Positions 13,329-25,885 of a stretch of 64,000 nucleotides of DNA are shown piece after piece (position 1 is the first letter of the stretch; each line of letters begins with the position of its first letter). The position numbers and the translations under genes are program-made. The notes beneath the pieces were generated by a model, which made no database searches, had not been told where the DNA came from, and saw only the letters and a list, made by a program, of their open reading frames with translations. Source of the stretch: Leptodontidium sp. MPI-SDFR-AT-0119 (Eukaryota > Ascomycota > Leotiomycetes > Helotiales > Leptodontidiaceae). Location of the stretch: positions 1,302,001 through 1,366,000 of the forward strand of contig JAHLEZ010000018.1 in assembly GCA_020726505.1 (NCBI GenBank), given 5' to 3'.

Positions 13329-13513
13329 TGTGGTGCAGAAGTGGAGTAGAGCCTTGCGATCAACGTAAGGAGAATTGAAGTGATTGATTGTTCTCTAAAA
13401 TATATAAGGAAATTAGGGGAACACGTTATTCTCCTAAAAGCGGTATAACGTGGTAGAAACTATATCTAGCGTAACGCGTAGCTAACCGAGCATTAGCCTG
13501 TGCTTATACGACA
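13329..13513 (-). repeat. 3' LTR of copia B
   Basis: 185-bp LTR starting TGTGGTGCAG and ending ATACGACA. It matches 20780-20964 apart from transitions. Confidence 0.9.
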
Positions 13514-13913
13514 CACCCCCTAGCCAAGTGATAATAATAAGCCACTAGTATTGTAGTTAATTGCGCTAAGCGAGAGCAAACACTAAACTAAATACTTAGG
13601 CTATAACTATTCTTATACTACTAAGTTAAGTAAACAACCCTCTTATTTGAAGTGGCGTAGCCCCTACTTAATTCTTAATCCTCTAACCACTTTACACTAT
13701 ATAGATCGACTCTTTTCGATCTACTAACTAATTAACTAATTAACAATTAATTAATTAATTAATTAATCGATTAACCGGCACTATAGGTGTCTCACAGCGA
13801 TTTACTACTACTGTTAAGGCTAATCGTCTATCCGCCGTTATAAATTATTTAAATTAAATTAAGTTGATTATTAATCTTAAAGCTATGTGTTAATTTAGGC
13901 ATTACTAATTATA

Positions 13914-14760
13914 GTAGACAAAGAAAAAGAAAGAGGCCAAGAAGGCTCTAAAGGCTACTCTTACTCTAAAGAGAGCTACTATAGCTACTCTTATTACTTG
14001 TGCTCGTGCTCCTCGTATTAAGGGAGCTAAGCGTGCGGTTATTTACTTAGGTTATATTAATAATACCCTTTAAACTAAAAGTATTAGCGAGTGCTTTAAT
14101 ATTATTAATTAAGGTGCTCGCTACTTTGCGTACGCCTTAAGACACTCTTATAAGGTTACTCTCGCTACTGCCTAGGCCCCCTTCTTAGTTTACTAGGTTA
14201 CGCTCTTAAATAACGTAAGCGAGAAAGTAAATTCCTTAGGTTATTCTTTTTTAACGTGTAATTACTAACCTTTTTAAGAATTAAAGCGCCTAAGAGCTCT
14301 TGTTTTAGCGGCCCTTAAAGGTCAAGTTATAACTAGTAGAGTTACTAGTGGAATAACTAGCTCTGTTAGTCGTGCTTTAAGTGCGACCTCGGCTGCTCTT
14401 TATATCGATTCCTCCTTAGAGTCAGAGGGTAATAAAGAGACTCCTTAGGAAGTAACTCCGGCTTCTCCTACTACTCTTGCGGCTATTGCTCTTACTACAG
14501 CTATAAGTAAAGCTAGTAGAGCTACTATTGCGGCCGCTGGCATTAGTGCTAGTCTTATTACTTTCTAGGCCTTAATAACTAATAAGCCTCTTAAAGTTAC
14601 TCTTATACTAGAGCAGGAAGCTTAAGCTACTCGGGTTAAGGAGCTTATTAAGGTAATTACTAGTGCGTTAAGTGACTTAGTTTAGGAAGTTTTAGGCCTT
14701 TTAATTATATAAGTTACTCTCTTTTATATAAGGCGAGGCTTAGGAACTTCTAAACAACTA
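13914..14760 (+). pseudogene. Antisense accessory ORF of copia B (RIP-damaged)
   Basis: The plus strand, antisense to gag-pol, holds a long Ala/Lys/Thr-rich frame. It starts with a Lys-rich stretch (KKKKEAKKALKATLTLKR) and continues with segments such as ARYFAYALRHSYKVTLATA and ELKRLRALVLAALKG. Interruptions are TAA/TAG, as expected from mutated Gln/Trp codons. It lies between the pol 3' end (about 14950) and the 3' LTR. I do not recognise the family; a basic, helix-rich protein is suggested. It occupies the same place as the antisense frames of elements A, D and the gypsy. Confidence 0.5.
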
Positions 14761-14949
14761 AGTGTCCCCTTATAATTTACTTGTGTTACGTTACTTTTAT
14801 TATAAAAACGAATAACCGTTAAGAGTAATTAAATCTTCTAAATATTATAAATTTTACCCCTAAGCTCAGTTGCTCTCTAAGTAAATAAAATAACAAGAGA
14901 ATTTACAAAGGAATAACAAATACATAAGAAAATACCCTTATAACAAAAG

Positions 14950-17900
14950 AAAAAGTAAAAAACGTATATAAAGACTTACTTTAAAGTGAGGGCTCTATAA
15001 TAAGTTACTCTAGTTAAGCACAAATATTAACTAAGTTAATAAGAGCAACAAAATTCTTAAATTTCTATTAAGAGAGGCTCTTTATAAGTTTATTAGCGGG
15101 CATATAGCCTGTAAGTAAATATTCGACTAAAAAAGTGCCCTTTTAAAACTCTTAATATAATTATATATTTTAAATATTAACGTGGCGTAGCTTAGTAAAG
15201 ATACGCTAATTTTCCTTAATAATTAACCGTATTATTTACTAATTATTACAGAAGATTCTCTAAATTTCCCTTAACTTAAGACGTAACTCCTAAAAGAAAC
15301 GTTATAAAGTTATAATCTCCTTAGTTGTGCGCTTAACGCCTAAAAGCTCAGTCTATATAATTAAAATAGTGACTATATCTTATAAGGCCGCTTTTTATAA
15401 GATTAAACCTCTAAAAAGTATTATAATATAATTATTAAAAGAGCGCCTAGTATCGAGATCGTTTATAAATGAAGTATCTAAAGCTATAATAAGTTAAGAG
15501 TCGCGTAGTTTATAATTATAAGTGATCGCCAAAAATCGGGTTCTGAAGAGGTAACGAATAGTCTAGTTAACTACCGTAAGGTACTCTAAAGAGGGGTTAG
15601 TTAAGAAGTAAGAAAGTCTTAAAGCTATAAATATAACGTCTACGCGCAATATAATTGCCGTGTAAAGTACTAAGTTAACCTTCTCTTAATACTCCTTAAT
15701 TTAAACCGGGGTTACTTGCCTTTAATTCTTTAGTAACTTAACTTAAGGTAATAAAGTACTTAGGCAATTTTTATCTACTAAGTTAAATTATAAAGTAACC
15801 TTTTAAATATAAGTATTATATATTAAAGAAATAGTCTTTACTTAACGATTTCTAATAACGCGAATACCTAAAAACTACTTTATTAATTCTCTTCTAGTGA
15901 GCTCGTATACCGTATTCAAGCTGTTAATAATAAGTTAAGCGTCTTTAAGGGCTAAAGAGTAGTATAATACTTAAATATTATCGACATAAAAGATAATAAA
16001 GACTAAACGTTACTCGTTTATAAAGATATAAGGCTTTTCCTTATAAGGGATTAACCTTAACTTTAACAAAGTTCTAGTAAAGTCTTTATATTATAGTGCT
16101 AGTGAGTCTTTGAGTCTATAAGTACACGATTAACCTTTACTACTATCCCGTCTTGTTTAAATCCGTTTAGTAAGTAATAGTGTACACGAGCACTCGATTC
16201 GCTTCGTTTAGCGTTAATAAAGGCGTTAATAATATTAAATTAGATTATCTTTAAATCAAATTAAGTTACTATTATTATAGCGGTCCTAAAAGAACGAGTA
16301 ACTAAGGTTGCCGTATATATTAAGAGAATTAACGTTTTAGGTTATAAGTCTCCCTTAATAATAACTCGCGAGCGATACTTAATTAAATACCTTAATAAAT
16401 CGACTTTAGCGTGAAATACTTATTTTAATAGTATTAGTTATTTAGTAGCGAAGCTTTATTTAACGACTCTCTAGTAGTTGCGCGACTCTAAGTTAGTGAT
16501 TTCCTTAATTGCGTCGGCTTAAAAGTGCTCTCTTAAAAGGTAATCCTTAAGGTCTCTCTAATTTAATAAGTCCTTTAGTAATTAAGATTAATATATTCGT
16601 GGGAAATTAACTAGTTATCGAATTTCGACATTTTTAAGAATAAACACTGAGATTATAGCGTGGACTACGCTTAAGTCTTTTTTGTCTTTTTATATTAGTT
16701 CTTGACTAAGCTAAAAGGTCCCTAAAAAGTCCTTTAAATACTCACGGTTACTTAACGGGTTTAACGATTCCGTAATTAACTCTTTAATAGTTATTATATA
16801 AACGCTTTGATTCGGTTTCGTAATCTTATTATTAACTCGAGTCTTTCGATTGTCGCTAGTTACTTGATCTTTCACCTTCTTCCTCTGTAAAGGTTTAAGT
16901 AAGTTATTGTTAGTTAAGGCTAGAAGTAATAAGTATTACTTTATACTTAATTCTTCTTTTAAGTCTAACGAATTAAGATGCTCCTTGTACTTTATTACTT
17001 AAGGCGGAGCTTTTAATTACTTAAGGCCGGCACCTTAAGTAAGTGCTCCTTAACGCTTAAGACCGCGCTCTTAGTTATATAGCCTTTAAGAGTATATAAC
17101 AACTTATAGTATTAATTAGCGCTTAGCTCCCATATCTCTCTTAAAGTTTAGTACGCCACGTAAGACATCTCTCTTAGTTGTGCTCTAAGACATTAATTGT
17201 CTTAATTTGTCGACTTGTTTTAAGACTTAATTAAGGTGCTCGTAAGTAAAAAGTCTAGTACTCTTTCTTAATTGTTTTACCCCCGAGTTTTTACTAATAA
17301 GTTTTATTAATCCTGACTTTTCTAAGGGTAGTATTAGTTGCTTTACCCCCGTAATTAAAAGCTTAATCGAAGGCTGTGGCACCCCCGAGGTTATAAACTT
17401 AGTAGTTTCTGTAAAACTTATTACTTGGCTTAGTTATTCCTTTTTTAAGGTAGTGCTTATTATTGATTTTAGTATATTAAGTACGCTTAGTCGATTAATT
17501 ATATCAGTTCTAGCGTCTTAAGGTCTCTCCTCTTCTTTTAGTATTTTAGTAAGATCTCTTAATATTAAGCGCGGCTAGCCGACCGCTCTTTCCACGTTTA
17601 AAGAGCCTGAATAAAAGAGGGATTTGTTAAAAGTAACGTTCTAAGTTACTATTACACGCTATAATTAAAGTACTTAGACCTTATATATATTAAATGAGAC
17701 GTATCTTACTAAGTATTTAAGATATACTTTTAAGTTGACTTTAAATGCTCTCTTTTGTTAAAGAGCCTCTTAGTCCTTAATTATAGGGTAGGCTCTATAG
17801 CCGTACGCTTATATATTACTCTAATTAAGTCGTATATTAGTGTTAAGCTTTTGAATAAGCTTAGGGTCGTAGTACTAAAAATATTACTTAAACTAGGTAT

Positions 17901-20770
17901 AAAAGATCTTATTTAGACTCTTAAAGCCTTTCTAAGTAGCTGGACTTATATTATAAAAAGTAATTGCCGCTATAACTACTTCTATCTAAAGCTCCTCCGG
18001 TAAGTTTACTAAAAGGCGCATCTTAATAGACTTTTCGATGATTTCCTTGCTTACGCGCTCAGCTCCCTTATTAAGTTAGTGCGTATATAAAGAGGTACCT
18101 TTAATATTAATACTATTCTCTGTATATTACTTTTCGTACTTAATTAATTTATTAATTCTTATAACCGAGGTATTGTTATCTTAACGTATTTTGCAAATCG
18201 AGAGTCCAAATTAACGTCTCGTCCACGCCTTAAACGGTTTAAGAGCTCCTAAGACGATAATTAACCCTTTGTTTTTCAAGAGCTATTTATAAAATTTCCT
18301 ATTATATTAGTCTTTAACTAATAAAAGCTAGTTATTCTTATTAAATCTAATAGGGAAGTCGAATAAGTCTTAAGAAATGCGATAAAAAGGCCGGGTAATT
18401 ATTCTCTCTAAAGGTCTTCGACTAACGACTTACTACGCGCTAGTTAAAGAGTACTTTTAACACTTAATTTAAGTAGTGCCTAAGATCTTAATGTTACGCG
18501 TATTTTTAACTAAATTCTTTAACGCTTCCTTCCTTAAGTGCCCTGCCTGTAAGTATTATAACCTAACGTCGTTTAGCCGCGGTCTCAAATATCGTCGACT
18601 TAATTAAAAGCCTTGCCGAATACTCTTTTAAAGCGTAAGGAATATTAAAAAGGTATAAGTTAGGCGAATTAAAGAGTTAAGAGTTATTACGGGAGCTAAA
18701 AAGTAATTAAAAGGCTTGTATTTAAAGAAAGCTAAATTAAACTGTCGCTCTAATTACTTTAATATAATACTCTTCTTAGTTAATCCCACGCGCAACGTAT
18801 AGTCTAACTTATTATATTAAACTCTAGCTTATAATAAACGAGCTTCTAAAATAATATTAACATTAAATCCTTTAATAATAACGACGTTAAAAAGCCTCAA
18901 GTCCTTAGTGTTTAGTCTGTTAAGGCCATAAAGAGTACCCTTAAAAAGACGAGTACCTCGGCCCTTAATTATAAGGCTCGACGTTCCGGCTTTAACATTA
19001 TCGTCATTTATTAATTTAATAAAGGTTCTGGGCTTTAATAGAGTAACTAAATTAACTAAATGAGTAATAGTACTATTATTAAGTAAGGTACTCTTTAAAA
19101 GTAAGTGTTAATTTATATTAATAGTAGCGTAAATTCCTAAAGTAACGAGAGCCTTATCGAGTAACTCCGGACTAATTATATATATATTAATATTACCGGG
19201 ATACCTTAGTAATTCTAAGGCTTTTACTAAGGTTATTAAAGAAGACAAGGAGTTTTCGGAGGTTATTCTCTTAGTAATTTCCTTTACTATTACTTGTTTT
19301 TACTCTTTTTTATTAATTACTTGTTTAAGGTTAAGAAACTCCTTTTTAAGCTTAATTTAAGTTTCCTTAATTTCCTCCGTAAAAGGTAAGTTACGTAGTT
19401 TGTCCCTGGTTAAGCCGTCGTAGTAATATCGAAGTCTATAATACTCGATCGCTTTATATTAGTAAAAGCTTACTTTATAAGGGCAAGAGTTAATCGAGGT
19501 ATTTAGCGAAGGAGTCCTTAGTACTAGTAGTACTCTTAGAGCATCTGATTTCTCTTTAAGTATAGTGTATAATCTAATTGTCTTATTCTTCTTAGTAGCC
19601 GTAAGAGACTCTTCGTTAAGCGCTAATAACTAATTAACGTATTAAAGTAACGTGTATTTGTAAATAACCCTAAAAGTATTATTTCTAAGGACCTTAAATA
19701 GTCGTTCGCGAGCCTATTTAAGTGCGAGCTTCTCTTGTACTGCCTTAATAAAGTTAATAATCGCTAAGGGGCCCTTAACATCCGGAATATCGTATAATAG
19801 AGTATTTTAGTAGACTAATCGCTACTCTTAAATCTACACCTTAAGATTAACCCGTCTTATTTTAACGATTTTAAGCTTCTCTTTATATTTAGCTTGAGCT
19901 TTAGTGATATTACTTGTTTCCGAAGGAGCGTAGTCTCTCTTTAACACCTTAAGGAGTATTTATAAAGTCTAAGATCGTGGGTCGTTTAGTTTATTTATTA
20001 TCTTGTTAAGTTACTCTTTTATTCTTTGTTCCTCCTTAATCTCACACTCTCGAATAACACTTTAGTAGATCGAAGGATTAACTGTCTCTTAAATTCACTT
20101 ATATATTACTTTATAAGCCTGAGCCTTTTCTGACTATTATACGTGTTTTATAGTATACTCCCTTATTAGGGCAGTATATATTAGAGTAATTATAATAACG
20201 TTAGATAGTATAAGAGGTATTATACTTAGTTTAGGTCCCTTGAGTTCGAGTGCTCGTTAGTCTTTATCTCACTTTACTTACTCTCTAAAGTTGAAATCGA
20301 GAGCCTCCTTGTCTTATTATGCCTTCACTTAGTCGATCGTTTATACTTAAGGCTCGTTTTTGAGGATATTTAGAGTAACCGGTAACTCTAGATTAACTGA
20401 AGTCTATACCTTATAAAAGATATAAAAGGATTTAAAAGCTTAATACTATAAGGTCTAGGTTTGCTTATCGTAATTAAACGGCGTTTGATTATTAGAAGAG
20501 GAAACTAAAGTTAAGTCTATTATAGTAAAGAGAAGGTTGCTCTCTCGAGGGTTTAATAGATTTATTAAAGAGGAAAAGAGAATATTAAGTATAAGTGCTC
20601 GATTTACCCTTTTCTAAGGAGGTTAAAGGGAAAATAGTAATATAAATTACACTTATTAATAAGTAAAAAACGCCGACGTTATTTGTCACCTACTAATCTT
20701 ACGTTAATAGCTTTACTTAAATCTATAGAGCACAAAAGGAAAAATACTAACTTAATAACTTTGTCACGGG
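14950..20770 (-). pseudogene. Copia B gag-pol remnant
   Basis: Minus-strand polyprotein remnant. The reverse transcriptase block at about 15930-16210 shows NAFINAKRSE, then HYYLLNGFKQDGIVV and VNRVLIDSK, followed by the decayed catalytic box SFMSIIF (from FYVDDI). RNase H should occupy 15000-15700 and integrase plus gag 17000-20700, but these are too eroded to bound. Stops occur every few tens of codons. The family is Ty1/copia. Confidence 0.75.
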
Positions 20771-20779
20771 GTTTATAAT

Positions 20780-20964
20780 TATAGTATAAAAGTAGAGTAA
20801 AGCCTTATAATTAACGTAAGGAGAATTAAAGTGATTAATTATTCTCTAGAATACATAAGGAAATCAGAGGAACACGTTATTCTCCTAAAAGCGGTATAAC
20901 GTGGCAGAAACCATATCCAGCGTAGCGCGCAGCTAACCGAGCATCAGCCCGTGCCTGTACGACA
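20780..20964 (-). repeat. 5' LTR of copia B
   Basis: 185 bp, the partner of 13329-13513. Both CpA positions of its start are mutated (TATAGTATAA versus TGTGGTGCAG). Confidence 0.9.
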
Positions 20965-21116
20965 GAGATTAAATAAGTCTTAAGAAATGTAATAAAAGGG
21001 TCAAGTAGTTATTCTTTTTTAAAGGTCTTCGATTAATAATTTACTACGCGCTAGTTAAAAAGTACTCTTAATACTTAGTTTAAGTAATACCTAAGATTTC
21101 GACGTTATACGTATTT

Positions 21117-21301
21117 TATAGTACAGAAGTGGAGTAGAGCTTTATAATTAACGTAGGGAGAATTAAAGTAATTAATTGTTGTCTAGAATATATAAGGAAA
21201 TCAGGGGAACACGTTGTTCTCTTAAAAGCGGTATAGTATAGCAGAAACCGCATTTAGCGTAGCGCGCAGCTAACTGAATATCAGCCCGTGCCTGTGCGAC
21301 A
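21117..21301 (-). repeat. Solo LTR of copia family B inside copy C
   Basis: A 185-bp LTR of the same family, flanked by TATTT (21112-21116) and TATTC (21302-21306). This is a 5-bp duplication differing by one C-to-T change. It interrupts copy C at a point that is continuous in element B (near 18500). Confidence 0.85.
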
Positions 21302-23586
21302 TATTCTTTATTAAATTCTTTAACGCTATTTTTTTAAAGTGTCTTACTTATAGGTGTTATAACCTAGCGTCCTCTAATCATGGCTTTAAGTATTGTTAAC
21401 TCGATTAAAGCCTTATTGAATACTCCTTTAAAGTATAAGAAATATTAAAAAGGTATAAGTTAAGCGAATTAAAGAGTTATAAATTATTAAGGAAGCTAAA
21501 GAGTAATTAAAAGGCTTATATTTAAAATTAAAAAAGTTAAGTTAAATTATCGCTCTAATTACTTTAATATAATACTCTTCTTAACTAATCTTACGTGTAA
21601 TATATAATTTAACTTATTATATTACACCGTTGCCTTTAATAAACGAGCTTCTAAAATAATATTAATATTAAAACTTTTAACGATAATAACGTTAGAGAGC
21701 GTTAAATCTTTAGTATTTAATCCCTTAGGGCTATAAAATGCACCCTTAAAAACGCGAGTACCTCGGCCTTTAATTATTAAACTTAAAGTTCCGGCTTTAA
21801 TACTATTATCATTAGTTAATTTAATAAAGGTTTAAGGCTTTAATAAAGTAACTAAATTAAATAAATAAATAATAGCGCCGTTATGAAGTAAAGTACTCTT
21901 TAAGAGTAAGTAGCGATTTATATTAATAGTAGTATAAATTCTAAAGGTAACAAGAGCCTTATTAAGTAACTTCAAACTAATTATATAAGTATTGATATTA
22001 CTAAGATACCTTAATATTATTAGGGACTTTATTAAGGTTAATAAAAAAACAAAGAGTTTCCAGAGATTATTCCCTTAATAATTTCCTCTATTATTACTTG
22101 TCTTTACCCCTTTTTACTAATTACTTAATTAAGATCGGGGAACTCCTTTATAAGCTTAATTCTGATTTCCTTAATTTCCTTTAAAAAAATAATAAGTTAC
22201 GTAGTTTTTCTTTAATTAAGTTATTATAATAATATTAGAGTCTATAATAATTAACTACTTTATATTAGTAAGAGCATATTTTATAAGGGCAAATGTTAAT
22301 CAAAGTGTTTAGCGAAGGAGCCCTTAATACCTGTGGTGCTTTAAAAGCATTCAACCTTGCTTTAAGTGTAGTATATAATTTAATTATCTTATTTCTTCTA
22401 GTAGTTATAAAAGACTCTTTATTAAGCGTTAATAACTAGTTAACGTATTAAAAGAATAAGTATTTATAAATAACTCTTAAAGTATTATCTTTAACAACTT
22501 TAAATAGTCGTTCGCGCGCTTATTTAAGTACGAGCTTTTTTTATATTACCTTAATAAAGTTAAAGATTACTAAGGGGCCCTTAGCGTTTAAAATATCGTA
22601 TAATAAAATATTTTAGTAGGCTAATTACTACTTTTAAATCTATACTTTAAGATTGACTTATCTTGCCTTAACGATTTTAGGCTTCTTTTTGTATTTAGCT
22701 TAAGCTTTTATAAGGTTACTTGTTTTTAAGGAGTCGTAATTTTTCTTTAATACTTTAATGAGTATTTATAAAGTCTAAGACTGTAAGTCGTTTAATTTAT
22801 TTATTATCTTATTAAATTACTTTTTTACTCTCTCTTCCTCCTTGATCTTATATTCTTAAATAACACTTTAATAAATCGAAAAATTAATTATTTCTTAAAT
22901 TTACTTATATATTGTCTTATAGGCTTAAGCCTTTTCCGACTATTATACGTATTTTATAATATACTCCCCTATTAGGGTAATATATATTAGAGTAATTATA
23001 ATAATATTAACTAGTATAAGAGGTTTTATACGGTCCCTTGAGCTCGGGTACTCTTGTATCCTTATCTTACTTTGTTTACTTTTTAAAGTTATATGTAAGA
23101 GCCTCTTTATTTTATTATAATCTTAACTTATTAATTATTTGTGCTTAAAGCTCCTTTTCGAAAATATTTTAAGTAATTAATAGTTTTAGATTCACTAAAG
23201 TTTATACTTTATAAAAGATATAAAAGGATTTAAAGGCTTAGTATTATAAAATCTAGCTTGCTTATAATAATTAAGCGGCGTTCGATTATTAGAGAAGGAG
23301 ACTAAAGTTAAGTCTATTATAATAAAAAGAAAGTTACTCTCGTAAGGCTTTAATAAATCTATTAAAGAGGAAGGGAGAATATGAAGTACGAGTACTTAAT
23401 TTACACTTATTTTAGAGAAGTTAAGGGAAAATAGCGGTCTAAATTATAGTTATTAATAAGTAAAAAACTCTATAGTACGCCGACGTTATTTACTACTTCC
23501 TAATCTTATGTTAATAGCTCTACTTAAATTTATAAAATATAAAAGGAAGAATATTAACTTAATAGCTTTGTTACGGGGCTTATAAT

Positions 23587-23769
23587 TATAATGTAAAAGT
23601 GAAGTAGAGCCTTATAATTAACGTAAGTCGAATTGAAGTAATTAATTATTATTTAAATATAAGAGGTAATTAGGGGAATACGTTGTTCTCCTAAAAGCGG
23701 TATACGCTAGTAGAACTAAAACAAGTATAATATAGCGCTAACCGAGGATCTCTTCATGCCTGTACGACA
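23587..23769 (-). repeat. 5' LTR of copia copy C
   Basis: A diverged 183-bp family B LTR, the most mutated of the four copies here, ending TGTACGACA. Confidence 0.8.
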
Positions 23770-24063
23770 AAGAGGTTAAGAAATTAAGCGATCTCTTTAT
23801 TATATCGTAGGTAAGGTACCTTACGAATAGTAAACGCGTTTACTTTACTACGCTTATTAGACTTAATATGGGTATTTTTCTTACTTTTACATAAGGTACG
23901 CTAAAGCCAAACGCTATTTTTATTATTAGCTTAGGCCTTGATATTATTATTATTTTCAAAGCTTTTAATAAATCGCTAACTTTTAGTTCATAAATCTTTC
24001 GCATTAATTGTAATAAAAGATTTATTAGGAATTCCAATTATGTCAGATTTTCTAAATAACTTG
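23770..24063. other. AT-rich interval between two LTRs
   Basis: No gene recognised. A 65-codon minus-strand frame is present but shows nothing I can assign. Confidence 0.4.
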
Positions 24064-24258
24064 TGTCGTGCAGAAGCAGAGCAGTGGTTCAGGGGGTTTG
24101 AAAGGTTCTACGATCAGATGAGTTTTTAGAAAGTGTATTAAAAGATTAATTAAATTAAGTATTATCTTCTCAAAAAGAGGAGCTAAAGACTGGGTTTATA
24201 TACCTGAAATGCTTACGCAAGCATACACCAGACCAAAGAACTGCGCTAGTGCGCGACA
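24064..24258. repeat. Solo LTR of copia family A
   Basis: A 195-bp match to the copia A LTRs with full TGTCG...CGACA ends and no internal region. The flanks ACTTG and GGTTG agree at only 3 of 5 positions, so the duplication is eroded or the ends come from different insertions. Confidence 0.8.
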
Positions 24259-24263
24259 GGTTG

Positions 24264-24725
24264 TATTTCTTATTAGCTACTAAAATCGCTAATTAAACCC
24301 CTACTGATGGTAGGATATCCCTACGATTAAAGAAGAGGATTATAACTTATTTTAAATTATATTATTATTATTGTTATTTAATCTAAATATTAAGAAAACT
24401 AAGAAAATTGTATACAAAGAAATAAGTAACAACCTTACTAGTATTTACTTACCCGGTTTTATTTCTCTTAAAATTCACCTTCAAATTAAGTATGCAAAAT
24501 TTAATTTATTAACAAATCGCTAAGAAAACTTTAGCTATTATTACTTTTTTACTCTTATTTTTAAAAATAAAAGTACTTAAAAAGAAAAAGATTTTAATAG
24601 TACGTACCTTAATACTTATATTATATATATATAGATAAAGCGGGAAAAAATAAACTTCTTTACTAATTAGCTTTTGTATTAAGTAGTATTGCTAATTACT
24701 ATTTAGCGTTTCTTTAGCTATTTTA
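24264..24725. other. AT-rich boundary region, no gene seen
   Basis: RIP-like AT-rich sequence running up to the abrupt composition change near 24726, where GC-balanced DNA starts. Confidence 0.5.
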
Positions 24726-25430
24726 TTATTTTGCAATCACCTCGGCGTGCTAGTGATTATTACACTCGTCAAGTGCATCGGCCACGTAATACACTTTCTT
24801 CTGCTGTTGCATACAGCCAACCAATACATCCCACATCTTACCACTTTCAATCCCATCGATGCTCTCTTTTGATAGTCCGTTTACCTTCTCTTGAAGATCA
24901 GAGCTGAAAGGCAGCAATTGTGCGATCCAATCGCGAATGAGATATTTAGGATCATGGTTATTCTCTACGATCTGTCGGAAGAAAAAGAACAAGACAGGTG
25001 GTTTCAAGCCTCCACCGTCCCGTGTCTCTGCGAGCGTTCTTGACTGTCGCTGCCGCGAACACGCTCTTTCCACTCCCTGCAATGCCTCTCACCCACAGAC
25101 AACCCTTATCTGTATCGTCCTCCCATGATCGGAAGACCTCAGACTCTCTCAGCCAGTCTCCTGTATCAGGAGTGTACGACTTCAGGTGCTTCATATACTC
25201 ATTCCCAGGCGAATGGTACTCGTTAGCTGCAGCCATCGTCGCAACTCGTCAATTGACTTTGCATTTGGATCTCGTGCTAGAACTATGGTGGAATGCGGCG
25301 ATGCAGACGGATCGTCTGTGAAGATTGTTTGGCGATCTGGTTGCGAGTATTCGATGAAGTCCTGTGGGTGAGTCGTGTTATTTATCCAAGAGTTCCAGGC
25401 TGCAGCCAAGCGGATGACTCCCATCGGCGC
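24726..25430 (-). pseudogene. Broken NACHT-domain (NLR-type) gene fragment
   Basis: Three minus-strand frames together spell the NTPase core of a fungal NLR-like protein. The first covers 25424 down to about 25225 and ends in an ELRRWLQ segment. The second (about 25236-25010) has GNEYMKHLKSYTPDTGDWL, then the P-loop GIAGSGKSVFAA. The third (about 25060-24750) has FFFFRQIVENNHDP and the Walker B-like YYVADALDEC. Two frameshifts (near 25225 and 25010-25050), an in-frame TAG at 24750 and loss of everything C-terminal at the AT-rich junction show that it is dead. Intact relatives sense non-self or stress in heterokaryon incompatibility and defence through an N-terminal effector and C-terminal repeats. 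Neither is present here. Confidence 0.85.
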
Positions 25431-25740
25431 ATTGATACATTATCCATGTGCAAATGCAACCGTTTATTTATGCAGGGTTTGCATAATGAAGTACCGCACT
25501 TTGATTTATTGATTTATTGAAGTAAAGGAGTCACATAATAATTCAAATGAATATTACTATTTCACTTTTACTTTTTTCAACGATTTAAGATATACTCATT
25601 TTCCTCGCTAATCTTTTTTGCTTCGATCTCTACCAATGGTCCTCTCAGGCTTCCGCCGTCTCCATCTGATAAGCCTGATAAGCCTTTACTCGTAAATTTG
25701 CAGTTAATTGACTTTTCTAAATATAAATTCTGTCATACTA

Positions 25741-25885
25741 TCCCTCCGTCCGCTGAGACATTTCCCACGCTAGTAGGGGTCAAGCGAAGAGAGCCAACTA
25801 ATCCATTTATTAATTGAGCCTCATGATCTGACGCTTATCGTTTAACTTCCTGCTAGCGCGGGAAATGTCTCAGCGGACGAAGGGA
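25741..25885. mobile_element. 145-bp MITE with TA target duplication
   Basis: Inverted termini TCCCTCCGTCCGCTGAGACA and the complement of TCTCAGCGGACGAAGGGA are flanked by TA on both sides (25739-25740 and 25886-25887). TA duplication suggests mobilisation by a Tc1/mariner-superfamily transposase. It has no coding capacity. A related copy brackets the nested block at 51492-63994. Confidence 0.9.

Larger units (their letters stand above)
13329..20964 (-). mobile_element. Complete RIP-degraded Ty1/copia element, family B
   Basis: Two 185-bp LTRs (13329-13513 and 20780-20964) end in ACGACA, and the element is flanked by a perfect duplication GAGAT (13324-13328 and 20965-20969). Total length is 7636 bp. 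Minus-strand coding is shown by reverse transcriptase near 15930-16210 and by a purine tract (GGGGGTG) next to the low-coordinate 3' LTR. A plus-strand gene-like frame lies at 13914-14760. It is inserted in a copy of its own family. Mutational decay is strong, so it is not autonomous. Confidence 0.9.
13262..23769 (-). mobile_element. Truncated copia family B copy (copy C), host of two later insertions
   Basis: The sequences 13262-13328 and 20965-23586 are continuous when element B is removed. They match the internal region of B from about 18300 to 20780, including the aagtcttaagaaatg segment. Copy C therefore is an older member of the same family. Its 5' LTR is 23587-23769; its 3' half and 3' LTR are missing. 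It contains the full element B (TSD GAGAT) and a solo LTR at 21117-21301. It is heavily RIP-mutated with no usable frame. Confidence 0.8.
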
